From contig JAFTDE010000033.1 in assembly GCA_017454335.1 (NCBI GenBank), forward strand, positions 44,782 through 108,781: 64,000 nucleotides of DNA. Direction: 5' to 3'. Position numbers and translations under genes: made by a program. This document shows positions 26,951 through 36,139 of this stretch, piece after piece. Under the pieces are notes generated by a model. It had not been told where the DNA came from and did no database searches. It was given only the letters and a program-made list of their open reading frames with translations. Position 1 is the stretch's first letter; every line of letters begins with the position of its first letter. The DNA is from Bacteroidales bacterium. GTDB taxonomy: Bacteria; Bacteroidota; Bacteroidia; Bacteroidales; UBA932.

Positions 26951-28576
26951 CTATCTGGCTCCCCCGCCGAATCCGCCGCCATGGAAGCCGCCGCCTCCGC
27001 CGAAGGAAGCGCTGCCTCCGAAGCCGCCCGCACTCTGACCGGAGCGCACATGGGCGTTCGTAATGGCCGTGGACATCTGTCGGGTCATGAATATAACCTG
27101 CCGGGCAGTCATCGGATCCCGGTACACCGTCTGTTCGAAGATCTTCGGATCGATATCCTTCAGTTCCCGGGCCACCTTGTCGGCAATGCCGTACAGGGCG
27201 CCGAACACCAGGTAGTCGTTCCAGACGGCGACTTCCTGGGAGAAGCGCTCGTCCACGAGGGTGAAATCCTTGAGGAACTTGCGGAAACCGAGCACGTTGC
27301 GGGCCTGCTGCTGGCCGTCCGGCGAGAAGTTGTCGCCCGCCGGCATGAATCCGTCCGCTTGCAGCGCGGCCTTGGCATCCGTCTCCTGGGTCTTGGTCCA
27401 CTTCTCCACGCGGGAGGTATGGCGCCGGCTCCAGCGCGAGAATTCCTTGTCCTGCAGGATTCCGTCCGAACCGGAGGCTTCCTGCATCATCTGGTACAGG
27501 CCCAGTTCGCACGCGCCGAGTCCGGACAGGTCCCGGCCGCTGAAGCAGATCTCCACCTTTTCGTCCGCATCCTTGCGGATGCTCAGGTAACCCTGCTCGA
27601 TCATCCGGAGGATCAGCGCGCCGGCCAGCGTGTCGCTGCGGCGGTTGGTGTCGATCTTGGCCAGCACATAATTGGACTCCAGGACATTGCCGCCGAAAGG
27701 CACGTCCCGGCACCAGTCGATCGTCTTGATGTTCTTGAGACCCAGGATCTTCTTCTTGCGGCGGCGGTCGGACCAGTAGGCGCCGGCCAGCGGGAGCCCG
27801 AATGACAGCACGCCCAGGATGGTCATGAACAGGCCGACGAATTCGTCTTCTTCGTCATCGTCGTCGAAGGACGCCCCTTCCATCGCCTGTTGCAGGCGGG
27901 TTTCAAAGGGTTCGTCCACCGGATTGTTCCGGGCGAACAGGCCCTGGTCGAAACGCAGCAGCAGGATCAGTGCGCTGTTGGAGCGGAAGCGCCCGGTGGA
28001 AACGGCCTCGACATGGCCCTCCGTCATGGAAGTCGTACCCTCGTAGCCGAATCCCCAGACGCGGCAGTTGTCCTCGGACAGGACCTGCCCCTGCGCCTCA
28101 ACCAGCGCGTGCACGTGCTCGGGCCGCCCGGTCAGTCCGGGTGAGACCAGCTGCAGGTGCAGGGCGTCGAAATCGTCGAAATTCTCGATGGCGCGGTCCA
28201 TGGTATAGGAGGCTGTGTAGACATGGTGCCCATAGCTGCCCAGTCCCCAGCAGAGTTCGACGCCGTTCCGCTTGGTCACGACACCGCACTTCCGGGCCTT
28301 CTGGCCCAGACTGCGGTCCACGTCCCAGGTCCCGATGTTGGAGAACACGGCCCCGGACTCGTCCTGCACGGAAAAGTCCCGGATCGTGATGGCATCCAGG
28401 TTGGATTTGACCAGGTACCACTCGGTCCCCTCGTCGGCATCGATGTCCCAGACCTCAACAACGCGGGCGCTCCCGTCAGGCAGGAGCGTCACACGGATGT
28501 CGATGTCCCGGATACCGGTGGCGGACAGGGTCCAGGCCACCAGCGGGAGAATGGCGCAGAGCAGCAGCCGACGCAT
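26951..28576 (-). CDS. DUF2207-domain membrane protein
   Basis: This 541-residue protein has a signal peptide, an exported beta-rich domain (about 20-230), a membrane segment near LFMTILGVLSFGLPLAGAYW with a basic follow-up (SDRRRKKK), and a cytosolic domain. The C terminus is glycine-rich (GGSASFGGGGGFHGGGFGGG), as usual in this family. Function is unknown; members commonly occur beside LemA, as here (1-base overlap). Confidence 0.85.
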   Translation of the reverse strand: MRRLLLCAILPLVAWTLSATGIRDIDIRVTLLPDGSARVVEVWDIDADEGTEWYLVKSNLDAITIRDFSVQDESGAVFSNIGTWDVDRSLGQKARKCGVVTKRNGVELCWGLGSYGHHVYTASYTMDRAIENFDDFDALHLQLVSPGLTGRPEHVHALVEAQGQVLSEDNCRVWGFGYEGTTSMTEGHVEAVSTGRFRSNSALILLLRFDQGLFARNNPVDEPFETRLQQAMEGASFDDDDEEDEFVGLFMTILGVLSFGLPLAGAYWSDRRRKKKILGLKNIKTIDWCRDVPFGGNVLESNYVLAKIDTNRRSDTLAGALILRMIEQGYLSIRKDADEKVEICFSGRDLSGLGACELGLYQMMQEASGSDGILQDKEFSRWSRRHTSRVEKWTKTQETDAKAALQADGFMPAGDNFSPDGQQQARNVLGFRKFLKDFTLVDERFSQEVAVWNDYLVFGALYGIADKVARELKDIDPKIFEQTVYRDPMTARQVIFMTRQMSTAITNAHVRSGQSAGGFGGSASFGGGGGFHGGGFGGGAR

Positions 28577-29118
28577 CAGCGCATGGAAGGCATCTCGGTC
28601 TTGCCCTGCGGCTCGGCAAGGTAATCCCGCGTACTGAAGTGGAAGATGGCGGCAGCGATGGAATCCGGGAACATCCGGATCAGCTTGTTGTACTTGGTCA
28701 CGGTGTCGTTGAAGGTCATGCGGCTGACGCGGACCTGGTTCTCGTACCGGTTGATATCATCCAGCGATTTGACGTACAGTTCGTTGGCTTTCAGTTCGGG
28801 ATATTTCTCAACGACCACGTTGATCATCTTGAGGGCGGACTCGATCTGGGCTTCCTGGGCCTGGGCGTCCTGGACGCTCGAGTCGCGGCCGATGAGCGAA
28901 CGCTGGGCGATGACGTCCTTGATGGTGTTGTATTCGTGCTCGTCATAGCTTTTGATCTGCTCGGCAATGGCGGTCAAGGCATCCCAGCGGCTGTTCTGCT
29001 GGACACCGATCTGGCTGAGGGCATTCTTGGACAACTCATCCGCATTGACAAGTTTACGCTGGGCGCTGATGAGCCACAGAACGAGAAGGACGATAATGAC
29101 AATAATGGCGATTAACAT
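28576..29118 (-). CDS. lemA: LemA family protein
   Basis: The 180-residue protein has an N-terminal membrane helix (LIAIIVIIVLLVLWLIS), then the LemA helical domain with ALSQIGVQQNSRWDALTAI and the ENELxxxxxRYN-like segment (DINRYENQVRVSRMTFND) ending in YNKLIRMFPDSI. LemA proteins are small membrane-anchored helical bundles of unclear role. It leads a run lemA-DUF2207-cstA-xylB-xylA. Confidence 0.93.
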   Translation of the reverse strand: MLIAIIVIIVLLVLWLISAQRKLVNADELSKNALSQIGVQQNSRWDALTAIAEQIKSYDEHEYNTIKDVIAQRSLIGRDSSVQDAQAQEAQIESALKMINVVVEKYPELKANELYVKSLDDINRYENQVRVSRMTFNDTVTKYNKLIRMFPDSIAAAIFHFSTRDYLAEPQGKTEMPSMR

Positions 29119-29140
29119 AAGGCTTGAAGTTTTAATTTTC

Positions 29141-29148
29141 CAAATATA
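29141..29148 (-). promoter_or_regulatory. -7 box (TATATTTG) for the lemA operon
   Basis: The minus-strand match to TAnnTTTG ends 22 bases before the lemA start. It is divergent from the box at 29162-29169, with 13 bases between them. Confidence 0.55.
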
Positions 29149-29161
29149 CGCAAAATCTTGC

Positions 29162-29169
29162 TACATTTG
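29162..29169 (+). promoter_or_regulatory. -7 box (TACATTTG) for the lipoprotein gene at 29178
   Basis: The match ends 8 bases before the ATG, giving a predicted leader of only a few nucleotides. Confidence 0.6.
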
Positions 29170-29177
29170 TCCCTGCT

Positions 29178-30161
29178 ATGAAGAAGTCTTTTGCTATTTT
29201 TTTCACCCTCGTGCTGCTGTCCGCCTGCGGTGTACAGCGCAAGGTCACGGTCATTCCCCTCAGCGTCCCGACCCAGGCCGAAGCGGACTCGCTGGTCCGC
29301 GCCCTGGCGGGGACGGAAGAACCCCTCCGGGCCTTTGCCCTGGAGACCGAAGCCGGGCCCCGCGTCTGGGGCTTCGTCCCCGCCGCCGACCTCAGCGGCG
29401 TGGCCGTCTATACCCTGGCCCCGGAGAAGGGCGCCTGGGCCCTCGAGAACCGGACGGACTTCCCCTGCGACAGGACGAATGACGTTCTTTTCAAGGAATT
29501 CACGGACAGCGCCACCGTGCGCAGTTTCGGCGGCCAGACCTGCCTGACCTTCGCCACCTGGGCGGAGTCCGACAAGCACGGCCAGCATACCATCTTCCTG
29601 TACAAACCCGCCACCGGGAGTTTCGAGAACCTGTCCTTCTCGGGCAAGAAACTGGCGGACGGACGTCTGGAAGGCAGTTCCAACAAGAATTTCCAGCTGA
29701 ATGCCGGCAGCCCCGAAATGCGCTGGGCCATCGCCGCACAGGCCGCGAACCCGCGCCTGGTGGAACTCAGCGAGGCGGACCTGATGACCGACCAGGCCAT
29801 CGCATGGTGGCTGGAGAAGAACCCCACCGCGCTGACCCGCGCCACCCGGATCAGCTTCGGACAGATCCCGGCCGAGAGTTCGCTGGTCGCCGCCTACAGG
29901 AAGGCCTCCAAACAGAGCGCCGCTCCCTACAGCGCCGCGCTTTTCGATCTCCGGGGATACACGGTCATCGTCGTCTACAACCGCGACAGCGCCAGCTACA
30001 GCCTCGCCTGGGCGGAACCGCAGGCCCGCAACAAGAATACGGACCGCCTGCTGAACAACATCTACTTCGAGAGCGGCAGCACCCTGGCGCTCTTCTACTA
30101 CCAGGGCCGGACGACATTCAAATATCGCCTGACCCTCGCGAACGGTTCACTCAGAAGATAA
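29178..30161 (+). CDS. Hypothetical lipoprotein
   Basis: This 327-residue protein has a lipoprotein signal (LVLLSACGV, lipid Cys17). The rest is soluble and beta-rich with no recognised domain. It is alone on the plus strand between divergent lemA and a convergent HAD gene whose stop directly abuts its own. Likely in the periplasm or outer membrane; function unknown. Confidence 0.7.
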   Translation: MKKSFAIFFTLVLLSACGVQRKVTVIPLSVPTQAEADSLVRALAGTEEPLRAFALETEAGPRVWGFVPAADLSGVAVYTLAPEKGAWALENRTDFPCDRTNDVLFKEFTDSATVRSFGGQTCLTFATWAESDKHGQHTIFLYKPATGSFENLSFSGKKLADGRLEGSSNKNFQLNAGSPEMRWAIAAQAANPRLVELSEADLMTDQAIAWWLEKNPTALTRATRISFGQIPAESSLVAAYRKASKQSAAPYSAALFDLRGYTVIVVYNRDSASYSLAWAEPQARNKNTDRLLNNIYFESGSTLALFYYQGRTTFKYRLTLANGSLRR

Positions 30162-30752
30162 TCAGCCCAGCAGCAGGGCACGGATCTGTTCCGCGGATTC
30201 GAAGCGCACGGCAGGAAGGCCGGCCGCTTCCGATCCGCGGACGTTGTCGGGGTTGTCGTCGATGAACAGTGACTCCGAGAAATCCAGGCCGTAGCGGTCG
30301 CGCAGCAGGTGGAAGATGCGCGGATCCGGTTTCAGCAGCTTCTCCTCGCCCGACACGACGATGCCCTCCATCAGGGCCAGCGTCGGAAACAGGTGCCGGA
30401 TGGTACGGAAGGTTTCCGCCGACCAGTTCGTCAGGCCGTACGTATGATAGCCCCGCGCCTTGAGATCCCGTACGACGGCGTTCATCCCGGGGATTTCCCG
30501 GGGGACCATCCGGGTCCAGTCGGCGAAATACAGGCGGATTTCCTTTTCCCACTCGGGGAACAGGGCGATCCGCTCCCGGATTCCCTGTTCGACCGGTTTC
30601 CCGCCGTCCATCTCCACATTCCACTCGTACGGGCAGATGTGGGTCAGGAACCACTCCGACTTTTCGGGGTCGCCGAAATACGTATCATAGAAATAGCGGG
30701 GGTTCCAGTCGAGGATCACGCCCCCGAAATCAAAAACGATATTGCGCAGCAT
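30162..30752 (-). CDS. HAD-superfamily hydrolase
   Basis: This 196-residue protein starts at MLRNIVFDFGGVILDWNP, the HAD motif I (DxxG variant with FDFGGV), and has the helical cap, LTNWS (motif II, Thr/Asn), KPDPRIFHLL (motif III Lys) and FIDDNPDNV (motif IV Asp pair). It resembles YihX/haloacid-dehalogenase-like phosphatases of sugar phosphates. Its ATG overlaps the stop of the upstream peptidase. Confidence 0.88.
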   Translation of the reverse strand: MLRNIVFDFGGVILDWNPRYFYDTYFGDPEKSEWFLTHICPYEWNVEMDGGKPVEQGIRERIALFPEWEKEIRLYFADWTRMVPREIPGMNAVVRDLKARGYHTYGLTNWSAETFRTIRHLFPTLALMEGIVVSGEEKLLKPDPRIFHLLRDRYGLDFSESLFIDDNPDNVRGSEAAGLPAVRFESAEQIRALLLG

Positions 30753-31780
30753 CACTTCACGCGGATGGAACGCCCGATGCGAAGGGTCGTCTTGGGCGTA
30801 ATGTTGTTCAACTTGCAGATATTGTTCACCGTCGTCCCGTACTTCAGCGCAATGCCGGACAGGGTGTCCCCGGAACGGATGGTGTGGTAGCGCATGGCGG
30901 CACGCTCCCTGGCGATGCGTTCCTCCTCGGCGCGTTCCTGCTCTTCGGTCAGGTAGATTTCCTCTTCCTCGTCCTCGGAGGCGGGCACATAGGTCGCAGA
31001 GGGATTCAGCAGGCGGCGGTGCAGCACATAAGCGCCCTGCCGGAGATCGCCGCTCTCGAAATCGATGATCCACTGCGGATCGAAGGCATATCCCTTGTAC
31101 CGGGTCTCAAAATGCAGGTGCGGACCGGTCGCACGGCCGGTGGACCCGCCCAGCCCGATGACATCCCCGTTGTGCACCCAGTCGCCCACCTGGACATCCA
31201 TCTGCGAAAGGTGTCCGTAGAAGGTCTCCAGCCCGTTCGCGTGCCGGATCACAACCAGGTTGCCGTATCCGCTGGCCCGGGCCGCATAGCGTACGCGCCC
31301 GTCAAAGGCGGCGCGGACCGGCGTTCCTTTCGGATACGGGAGATCCACACCCTGGTGCTGGCGTCCGCGCCGGATGCCGAACTTGGAGAAGACCTTGGTC
31401 TGGTACGGACAGGTGTACTGGCTGGCCGAATCCACCAGCCAGAGGGTGATCCGCAACGGCAGATCATCATACTTGACCTGATAGGGATTGACGACGGAGC
31501 TGCTCCAGGACTCGCGGAACACCGCATCGGTCAACAGCGAATCCGCGTTCTTGACGTACTGCCAGGTGTTGTCACTGCGCAGCACCATCATCACGCGGGG
31601 ATCGGAAGTCTCCAGGGTGTCCACGGCCGGAGCCTGCTGGCCGGGTATCAGGGATTTGACCGGTTCGAGCGCCGGCCGCGGGACCAGCAGTCTGGCCCGC
31701 TTCATCGTCATCGTCGTGTCCTGCGCCCCGGCCGCCAGCGGCAGGAGTATCGCCAGGAAAAGGAAAAGGCTTCGCTTCAT
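30752..31780 (-). CDS. M23 peptidase with C-terminal LysM domain
   Basis: This exported protein of about 342 residues begins with a signal peptide (MKRSLFLFLAILLPLAAGAQ). The peptidase core has RQHQGVDLPYPKGTPV and GPHLHFETRY, supplying the H-x3-D and HxH zinc ligands of LytM endopeptidases. A LysM domain (YHTIRSGDTLSGIA...) occupies the last 50 residues and would bind peptidoglycan. It is expected to cut peptide cross-links. It overlaps the upstream mutase gene (ATGA). Confidence 0.92.
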   Translation of the reverse strand: MKRSLFLFLAILLPLAAGAQDTTMTMKRARLLVPRPALEPVKSLIPGQQAPAVDTLETSDPRVMMVLRSDNTWQYVKNADSLLTDAVFRESWSSSVVNPYQVKYDDLPLRITLWLVDSASQYTCPYQTKVFSKFGIRRGRQHQGVDLPYPKGTPVRAAFDGRVRYAARASGYGNLVVIRHANGLETFYGHLSQMDVQVGDWVHNGDVIGLGGSTGRATGPHLHFETRYKGYAFDPQWIIDFESGDLRQGAYVLHRRLLNPSATYVPASEDEEEEIYLTEEQERAEEERIARERAAMRYHTIRSGDTLSGIALKYGTTVNNICKLNNITPKTTLRIGRSIRVK

Positions 31781-33147
31781 CAGGATTTCTGGGCACCGAA
31801 TTGCTCGGTGAGAATGGTCGTCACCTCCGCGATCCTGCGCTGCAGCAGTTCTTCTGTCGTCGCTTCGCAGATGAAACGGAGATAAGGTTCGGTATTGGAC
31901 GGGCGGATGTTGAACCACCAGTCAGGATATTCCAGCCGGTATCCGTCGAAGTCCATCAGGGCATCCGGCTTGCGCTCCGCGGTGAAATGCGCGCAGACCG
32001 CCTTCATCGCGCCCTGCTTGTCCTCGACGCGGAAATTGATCTCGCCGGAGTTCCGGTAGTGCGTCATCGCGGCGATCTCGTCGCTCAGCCGGCGTCCCTG
32101 CCGCTTGAGGGCGGCCACGATCCGCAGCACCAGGATGGATGACAGCATGCCGCTGTCCGAATAGAAAAAGTCCTTGAAATAATAGTGTCCGGCCAGCTCG
32201 CCACCCCACAGACCGTCGATTTCACGCAGCTTGGGAGCGGCGAAAGCCCGGCCGACGCGCCAGGTATGCAACTCGGCGCCGTATCCGGCGAGGAATTCGC
32301 CGACGGACTTCGAACTGCGGATTTCCTGCAGCACGCGCGGATTCTTCTCGCCGCGCTCGTCCACGAAGTAACGGGCCAGCAGGGCGACGACCAGGTCCGG
32401 AGCGACGAACTCGGCGCGGTCGTCCACGAACATCACACGGTCGGCGTCGCCGTCATAGATGACACCGATGTCCGCGCCCGTCCTGCGGACCAGTTCCCGC
32501 AGCGGCTGGACATTCTTGGGCACCAGCGGATTGGGTTCATGGTTCGGGAAACGGCCGTCCATCGTATCGAAAATGTAGTGCGTGTTCTTCTCGCCGAAAA
32601 TATCCTTCGCCAGCAGGGTGGACATGCCGTTCGACAGGTCGAAGGCAATGTTCAGCTCCGACAGGTCCGGCTTGAACCTGCGCAGGAAAGCCAGGTAGTC
32701 CTCGCGGATCTCCTTGGGGGCCACGCTCCCCTTCCGGGCGGCGGGCGGCGTGGGCCGGCCGGCGTCGATCCAGTCCCGGATCTGGCCCAGGCCCGTATCC
32801 AGACCCACCGGCAGGGCGTTCTCGCGGGAGACCTTCATGCCGTTGTACTCGGCGGGATTGTGCGAGGCCGTGATCTGCACCGAAGCCTTGTATCCGTAAT
32901 AGGCCGTGGCGAAATACACCATCGGGGTCGAAGTCAGGCCCAGGTCCAGCACATCTGCGCCGGCATCGGTAATGCCCTCGACCAGGGCGTCATGGATCTC
33001 CGGGGAAGAGACCCGGCAGTCCCGTCCGACCAGGACTGTATCGGCATGGAGAAGTTCAGGAAGGAAGTAACCGACCTTGTAAGCGGTCGTCCGGTCGAAA
33101 TCCTGGTTGTAGATTCCGCGGATGTCATATGCATGAAAAGCGCCCAT
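31780..33147 (-). CDS. manB: Phosphomannomutase/phosphoglucomutase
   Basis: This 455-residue alpha-D-phosphohexomutase has the N-terminal FHAYDIRGIYN, the phosphoserine loop QITASHNPAEYNG (Ser95), the metal loop YDGDADRVMFVDD and the substrate loop LWGGELAGHYYF. The C-terminal phosphate-binding RPSNTEPYLR is intact. It supplies mannose-1-phosphate or glucose-1-phosphate for nucleotide sugars. Confidence 0.93.
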   Translation of the reverse strand: MGAFHAYDIRGIYNQDFDRTTAYKVGYFLPELLHADTVLVGRDCRVSSPEIHDALVEGITDAGADVLDLGLTSTPMVYFATAYYGYKASVQITASHNPAEYNGMKVSRENALPVGLDTGLGQIRDWIDAGRPTPPAARKGSVAPKEIREDYLAFLRRFKPDLSELNIAFDLSNGMSTLLAKDIFGEKNTHYIFDTMDGRFPNHEPNPLVPKNVQPLRELVRRTGADIGVIYDGDADRVMFVDDRAEFVAPDLVVALLARYFVDERGEKNPRVLQEIRSSKSVGEFLAGYGAELHTWRVGRAFAAPKLREIDGLWGGELAGHYYFKDFFYSDSGMLSSILVLRIVAALKRQGRRLSDEIAAMTHYRNSGEINFRVEDKQGAMKAVCAHFTAERKPDALMDFDGYRLEYPDWWFNIRPSNTEPYLRFICEATTEELLQRRIAEVTTILTEQFGAQKS

Positions 33148-33149
33148 GG

Positions 33150-33704
33150 TTATTTGATTTTGGTGTTATAGACTGTGGAGACTTTGCCGTGGGAGATGTT
33201 CCCGAGTTTCTTGGAGAGCATCTTGCGCCGGATCGGCGGCAGCAGGTCCGTGAACAGCACCCCGTCCAGGTGGCTCATCTCGTGCTGGACCATCCGGGCC
33301 GCGAACTTGTCGAGATCCTCCCGGACCTTCTCGAAGCGTTCGTTGTAGTATTCCACCGTGATGGCGGCGGGCCGGGTCACGTCCGCGTAGATGCCGGGGA
33401 CGCTCAGGCAGCCTTCGGAGTATTCATTCTGCTTTTCGCTCTCCGAAACGATGACAGGATTGATCATCGTGCGCTTGAAGCCCTTGAGGTAGTCGTAGGT
33501 GTCCGCCACCTCGTCCCCGTCCACGACCAGGACCCGCAGGCTGACGCCGATCTGCGGGGCGGCCAGGCCGCAGCCCTCCGAACGTGCGAGCGTATCGTGC
33601 AGGTCCGTAATCAGTTGCTGTAATTCTTCCTTGCGGTTCAGGTCCGCCTCGTCGGCTTTGCGCCGGAGCACTTCCGCTCCGTAGAGATAGATGGGTTTGA
33701 TCAT
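33150..33704 (-). CDS. def: Peptide deformylase
   Basis: The 184-residue enzyme has the three deformylase motifs: GCGLAAPQIGV (about 44-54), EGCLSVPG (metal-binding Cys99) and HEMSHLDG (His141, Glu142, His145). It removes the formyl group from new proteins. The start overlaps the end of ruvX by 4 bases, so the two are coupled. Confidence 0.97.
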   Translation of the reverse strand: MIKPIYLYGAEVLRRKADEADLNRKEELQQLITDLHDTLARSEGCGLAAPQIGVSLRVLVVDGDEVADTYDYLKGFKRTMINPVIVSESEKQNEYSEGCLSVPGIYADVTRPAAITVEYYNERFEKVREDLDKFAARMVQHEMSHLDGVLFTDLLPPIRRKMLSKKLGNISHGKVSTVYNTKIK

Positions 33705-34114
33705 CGTTTCCTGTCCAAATAACTTTGCAAAATAATCGCGGCGCTGATTTTGTCCACCGAGGACTTGTCCCGCCGGTCCTTCTTCTTCATCCCGCCGTCG
33801 ATCATCGCCCGGTGCGCCAGCACCGACGTGAAGCGCTCGTCCTCCAGGGTGACGGGCACGGCGGGGAAATGCCGCTGCAAGGCCTTCAAAAATAGTTCCA
33901 CATCCGCCGCGGCGGCGGCCAGCCGTCCGTTCAGGTTGACCGGATACCCCACGACAAAGCGGGTGATCGTCTCGGCGGCGGCGTATTTTTGGAGATATTC
34001 TATTATCTTTGCAGCAGGGACAGTTTCGAGGGGAGACGCGAAGATGCCGAGCGGGTCGCTGACAGCGACACCGACCCGGGCTTTTCCGTAGTCTATTCCG
34101 ACAATTCTGTCCAT
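33701..34114 (-). CDS. ruvX: Putative pre-16S rRNA nuclease / Holliday junction resolvase homologue
   Basis: About 137 residues from MDRIVGIDYGKARVGVAVSDP. The RNase H-like fold shows the first acidic residue in GIDYG, the FVVGYP strand, TLEDERFTS and the C-terminal KDKISAAIILQSYL-type helix. YqgF/RuvX takes part in 16S rRNA 5' maturation. The -7 box lies only 6 bases from the ATG. Confidence 0.93.
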   Translation of the reverse strand: MDRIVGIDYGKARVGVAVSDPLGIFASPLETVPAAKIIEYLQKYAAAETITRFVVGYPVNLNGRLAAAAADVELFLKALQRHFPAVPVTLEDERFTSVLAHRAMIDGGMKKKDRRDKSSVDKISAAIILQSYLDRKR

Positions 34115-34120
34115 CCGCTG

Positions 34121-34128
34121 CAAATTTA
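34121..34128 (-). promoter_or_regulatory. -7 box (TAAATTTG) for ruvX-def
   Basis: The minus-strand TAnnTTTG match ends 6 bases before the ruvX ATG at 34114. The divergent M23 gene has no clear box. Confidence 0.55.
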
Positions 34129-34138
34129 GTTTAAAAGT

Positions 34139-34990
34139 ATGGGAGTACAAAATCGGGAAGAATGGAACAAGGCGTACCGCCTGACCCTGACCGAGGACCG
34201 TTCGCACAAACGCATCCGGGCTTACCGCTTCTCCAAGCTGAGCCTGCTGATCGCCGCGATTACCGTCGCGGTCGTCCTGATCGGGGGCTTCTACCTGCTG
34301 TTCGCCTTCACGCCCCTGCGCACGACCATCCCCGGATACCCGAACGCCCACTCCAAGCGCGACGCCGTCGCCAATGCCATCCGCATCGACTCGCTGGAAA
34401 GCACCATCACACGCTGGGAACTGTATGCGGACAACCTGGGGCGCGTGCTCTCCGGCGAGCAGACCCTCGACCTGGACAGCATCATCAAGGGCAATACCAC
34501 CCGGTACCTCCAGAACAAGTCCATCGAGGAACTGCAGCGGCAGGACTCCATCCTGCGCGAAACCGTCCGCCAGGAAGAGCAGTTCGGCGTTTCCCCGGAA
34601 GCGGACCGCGTCCTTCCGATCAACGGCCAGCACTTCTTCCCGCCCGTCAAAGGCGTCATCTCCCAGGGCTACGACAAAGCCCTCCATCCGGGAATCGACG
34701 TCACCGCGCCGGCCAATTCGGTCGTCAGCGCCGTCCTGGACGGGACGGTGGTATTTGCCGGCTGGGACGATGCCAACGGTTACTCGCTGGTCATCCAGCA
34801 TGCAGGAGACATCCTTTCCACATACAAACACAACCAGAAGCTTCTCAAAGCCGCCGGGGACAAAGTCACGGCCGGCACCCCCATCGCCCTGGTCGGCAGC
34901 ACGGGCTCGCTGACCACCGGTGAACACCTGCACTTTGAACTATGGTACCAGGGAGAAGCCGTCGATCCCGCAACTTACATCAGTTTCTAG
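34139..34990 (+). CDS. M23 family peptidase, membrane-anchored
   Basis: This 283-residue protein has a short basic N-terminal tail with one membrane helix at about 38-60 (LLIAAITVAVVLIGGFYLLF), then a coiled-coil-like region and a C-terminal LytM domain. Zinc-ligand motifs HPGIDVTAP and GEHLHFELW are present. Bacteroidota commonly carry such an enzyme before dxr. It probably acts in the periplasm on peptidoglycan. The stop overlaps the dxr GTG start by one base. Confidence 0.9.
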   Translation: MGVQNREEWNKAYRLTLTEDRSHKRIRAYRFSKLSLLIAAITVAVVLIGGFYLLFAFTPLRTTIPGYPNAHSKRDAVANAIRIDSLESTITRWELYADNLGRVLSGEQTLDLDSIIKGNTTRYLQNKSIEELQRQDSILRETVRQEEQFGVSPEADRVLPINGQHFFPPVKGVISQGYDKALHPGIDVTAPANSVVSAVLDGTVVFAGWDDANGYSLVIQHAGDILSTYKHNQKLLKAAGDKVTAGTPIALVGSTGSLTTGEHLHFELWYQGEAVDPATYISF

Positions 34991-36138
34991 TGAAAAGACG
35001 CATCGCAATTCTTGGATCGACCGGATCCATCGGAACACAGACGCTGGACGTCGTACGCCAGCACCCGGACCTGTTCGAAGTAGAAACCATCTCGGCCAAC
35101 ACCAATACGGAGCTGCTGATCCGGCAGGCGCTGGAATTCCATGTGGGCAATGTCGTCGTCTGCGACGAATCCCGCTACCAGGTCCTCGCCGATGCCCTGC
35201 AGAGCCATGACATCAAGGTATTTGCCGGCGTGGACAGCCTGTGCGAGCTGGTCAGCAGTTCGCAGGTGGACATCGTCGTCGGGGCCATGGTCGGGTTCAG
35301 CGGGCTGAAGCCTTCGCTCGCCGCGCTGCGTCACGGCAAGATCCTGGCTCTCGCCAACAAGGAGACCCTGGTCGCCGCCGGCAGCATCGTGATGGCCACG
35401 GCCCGAGAGAACAACGGCGTCATCCTGCCCGTCGATTCCGAGCACTCCGCCATCTTCCAGTGCCTGATGGGCGCCTCCGGCAATGCGGTCGAACGCATCC
35501 ACCTGACTGCGTCGGGCGGGCCTTTCCGCAACTGGGACAAGGACGCCCTGGCCCGGGCGACGCCGGGCGAAGCGCTCAAGCATCCGAACTGGGACATGGG
35601 CGCCAAGGTGACCATCGACTCCGCGACCATGATGAACAAGGGACTGGAAGTGATCGAGGCCCGCTGGCTGTTCGACGTCGGGGCGGAACGGATCCATGTC
35701 GTCGTGCATCCCGAATCGATCATCCATTCGATGGTCGAATTCGAAGACGGGGCCATCCTGGCCCAGCTGGGATGTCCGGACATGCGCGAGCCCATCGCCT
35801 ATGCCCTGAGTTTCCCCCGCCGCATCACCGTCGGCAACCGCAAGGTGGATTTCGCGGCACTGGGTTCGCTCCATTTCAGCGAACCGGACACCGGCCGTTT
35901 CCCCTGCCTGGCCCTCGCCTATGAGGCGCTGGGGCGCGGCGGGAACATTCCCTGCGCCATGAACGCAGCCAACGAAGTTGCCGTCGCCGCCTTCCTGCGC
36001 GGCCGGATCGGATTCTACGACATCCCGCGCATCATCGAACAGGTCATGTCCGGCGCAATTTTTGCAGCGGACCCTTCCCTGGAGGAGATCCTCGCCACGC
36101 ATCGTGAAGCGACGGCCCTCGCCAGCCAGTTAATATAG
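34990..36138 (+). CDS. dxr: 1-deoxy-D-xylulose 5-phosphate reductoisomerase
   Basis: The 382-residue enzyme starts with GTG (VKRRIAILGSTGSIGTQTLDV), the NADPH-binding Rossmann motif. LANKETLVAAG, PVDSEHSAIFQCL and the SGGPF loop of the active site are intact, as is the MNKGLEVIEA metal region. It makes MEP in isoprenoid synthesis; uppS, an isoprenoid-chain enzyme, is also in the window. It abuts the M23 gene and is followed by rseP after one base. Confidence 0.95.
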   Translation: MKRRIAILGSTGSIGTQTLDVVRQHPDLFEVETISANTNTELLIRQALEFHVGNVVVCDESRYQVLADALQSHDIKVFAGVDSLCELVSSSQVDIVVGAMVGFSGLKPSLAALRHGKILALANKETLVAAGSIVMATARENNGVILPVDSEHSAIFQCLMGASGNAVERIHLTASGGPFRNWDKDALARATPGEALKHPNWDMGAKVTIDSATMMNKGLEVIEARWLFDVGAERIHVVVHPESIIHSMVEFEDGAILAQLGCPDMREPIAYALSFPRRITVGNRKVDFAALGSLHFSEPDTGRFPCLALAYEALGRGGNIPCAMNAANEVAVAAFLRGRIGFYDIPRIIEQVMSGAIFAADPSLEEILATHREATALASQLI

Positions 36139-36139
36139 A

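Noticed and set aside
33701-34933. 410-residue version of RuvX
   Set aside because: The extra N-terminal 270 residues are the antisense of the M23 gene; the family length of about 137 residues fits the start at 34114.
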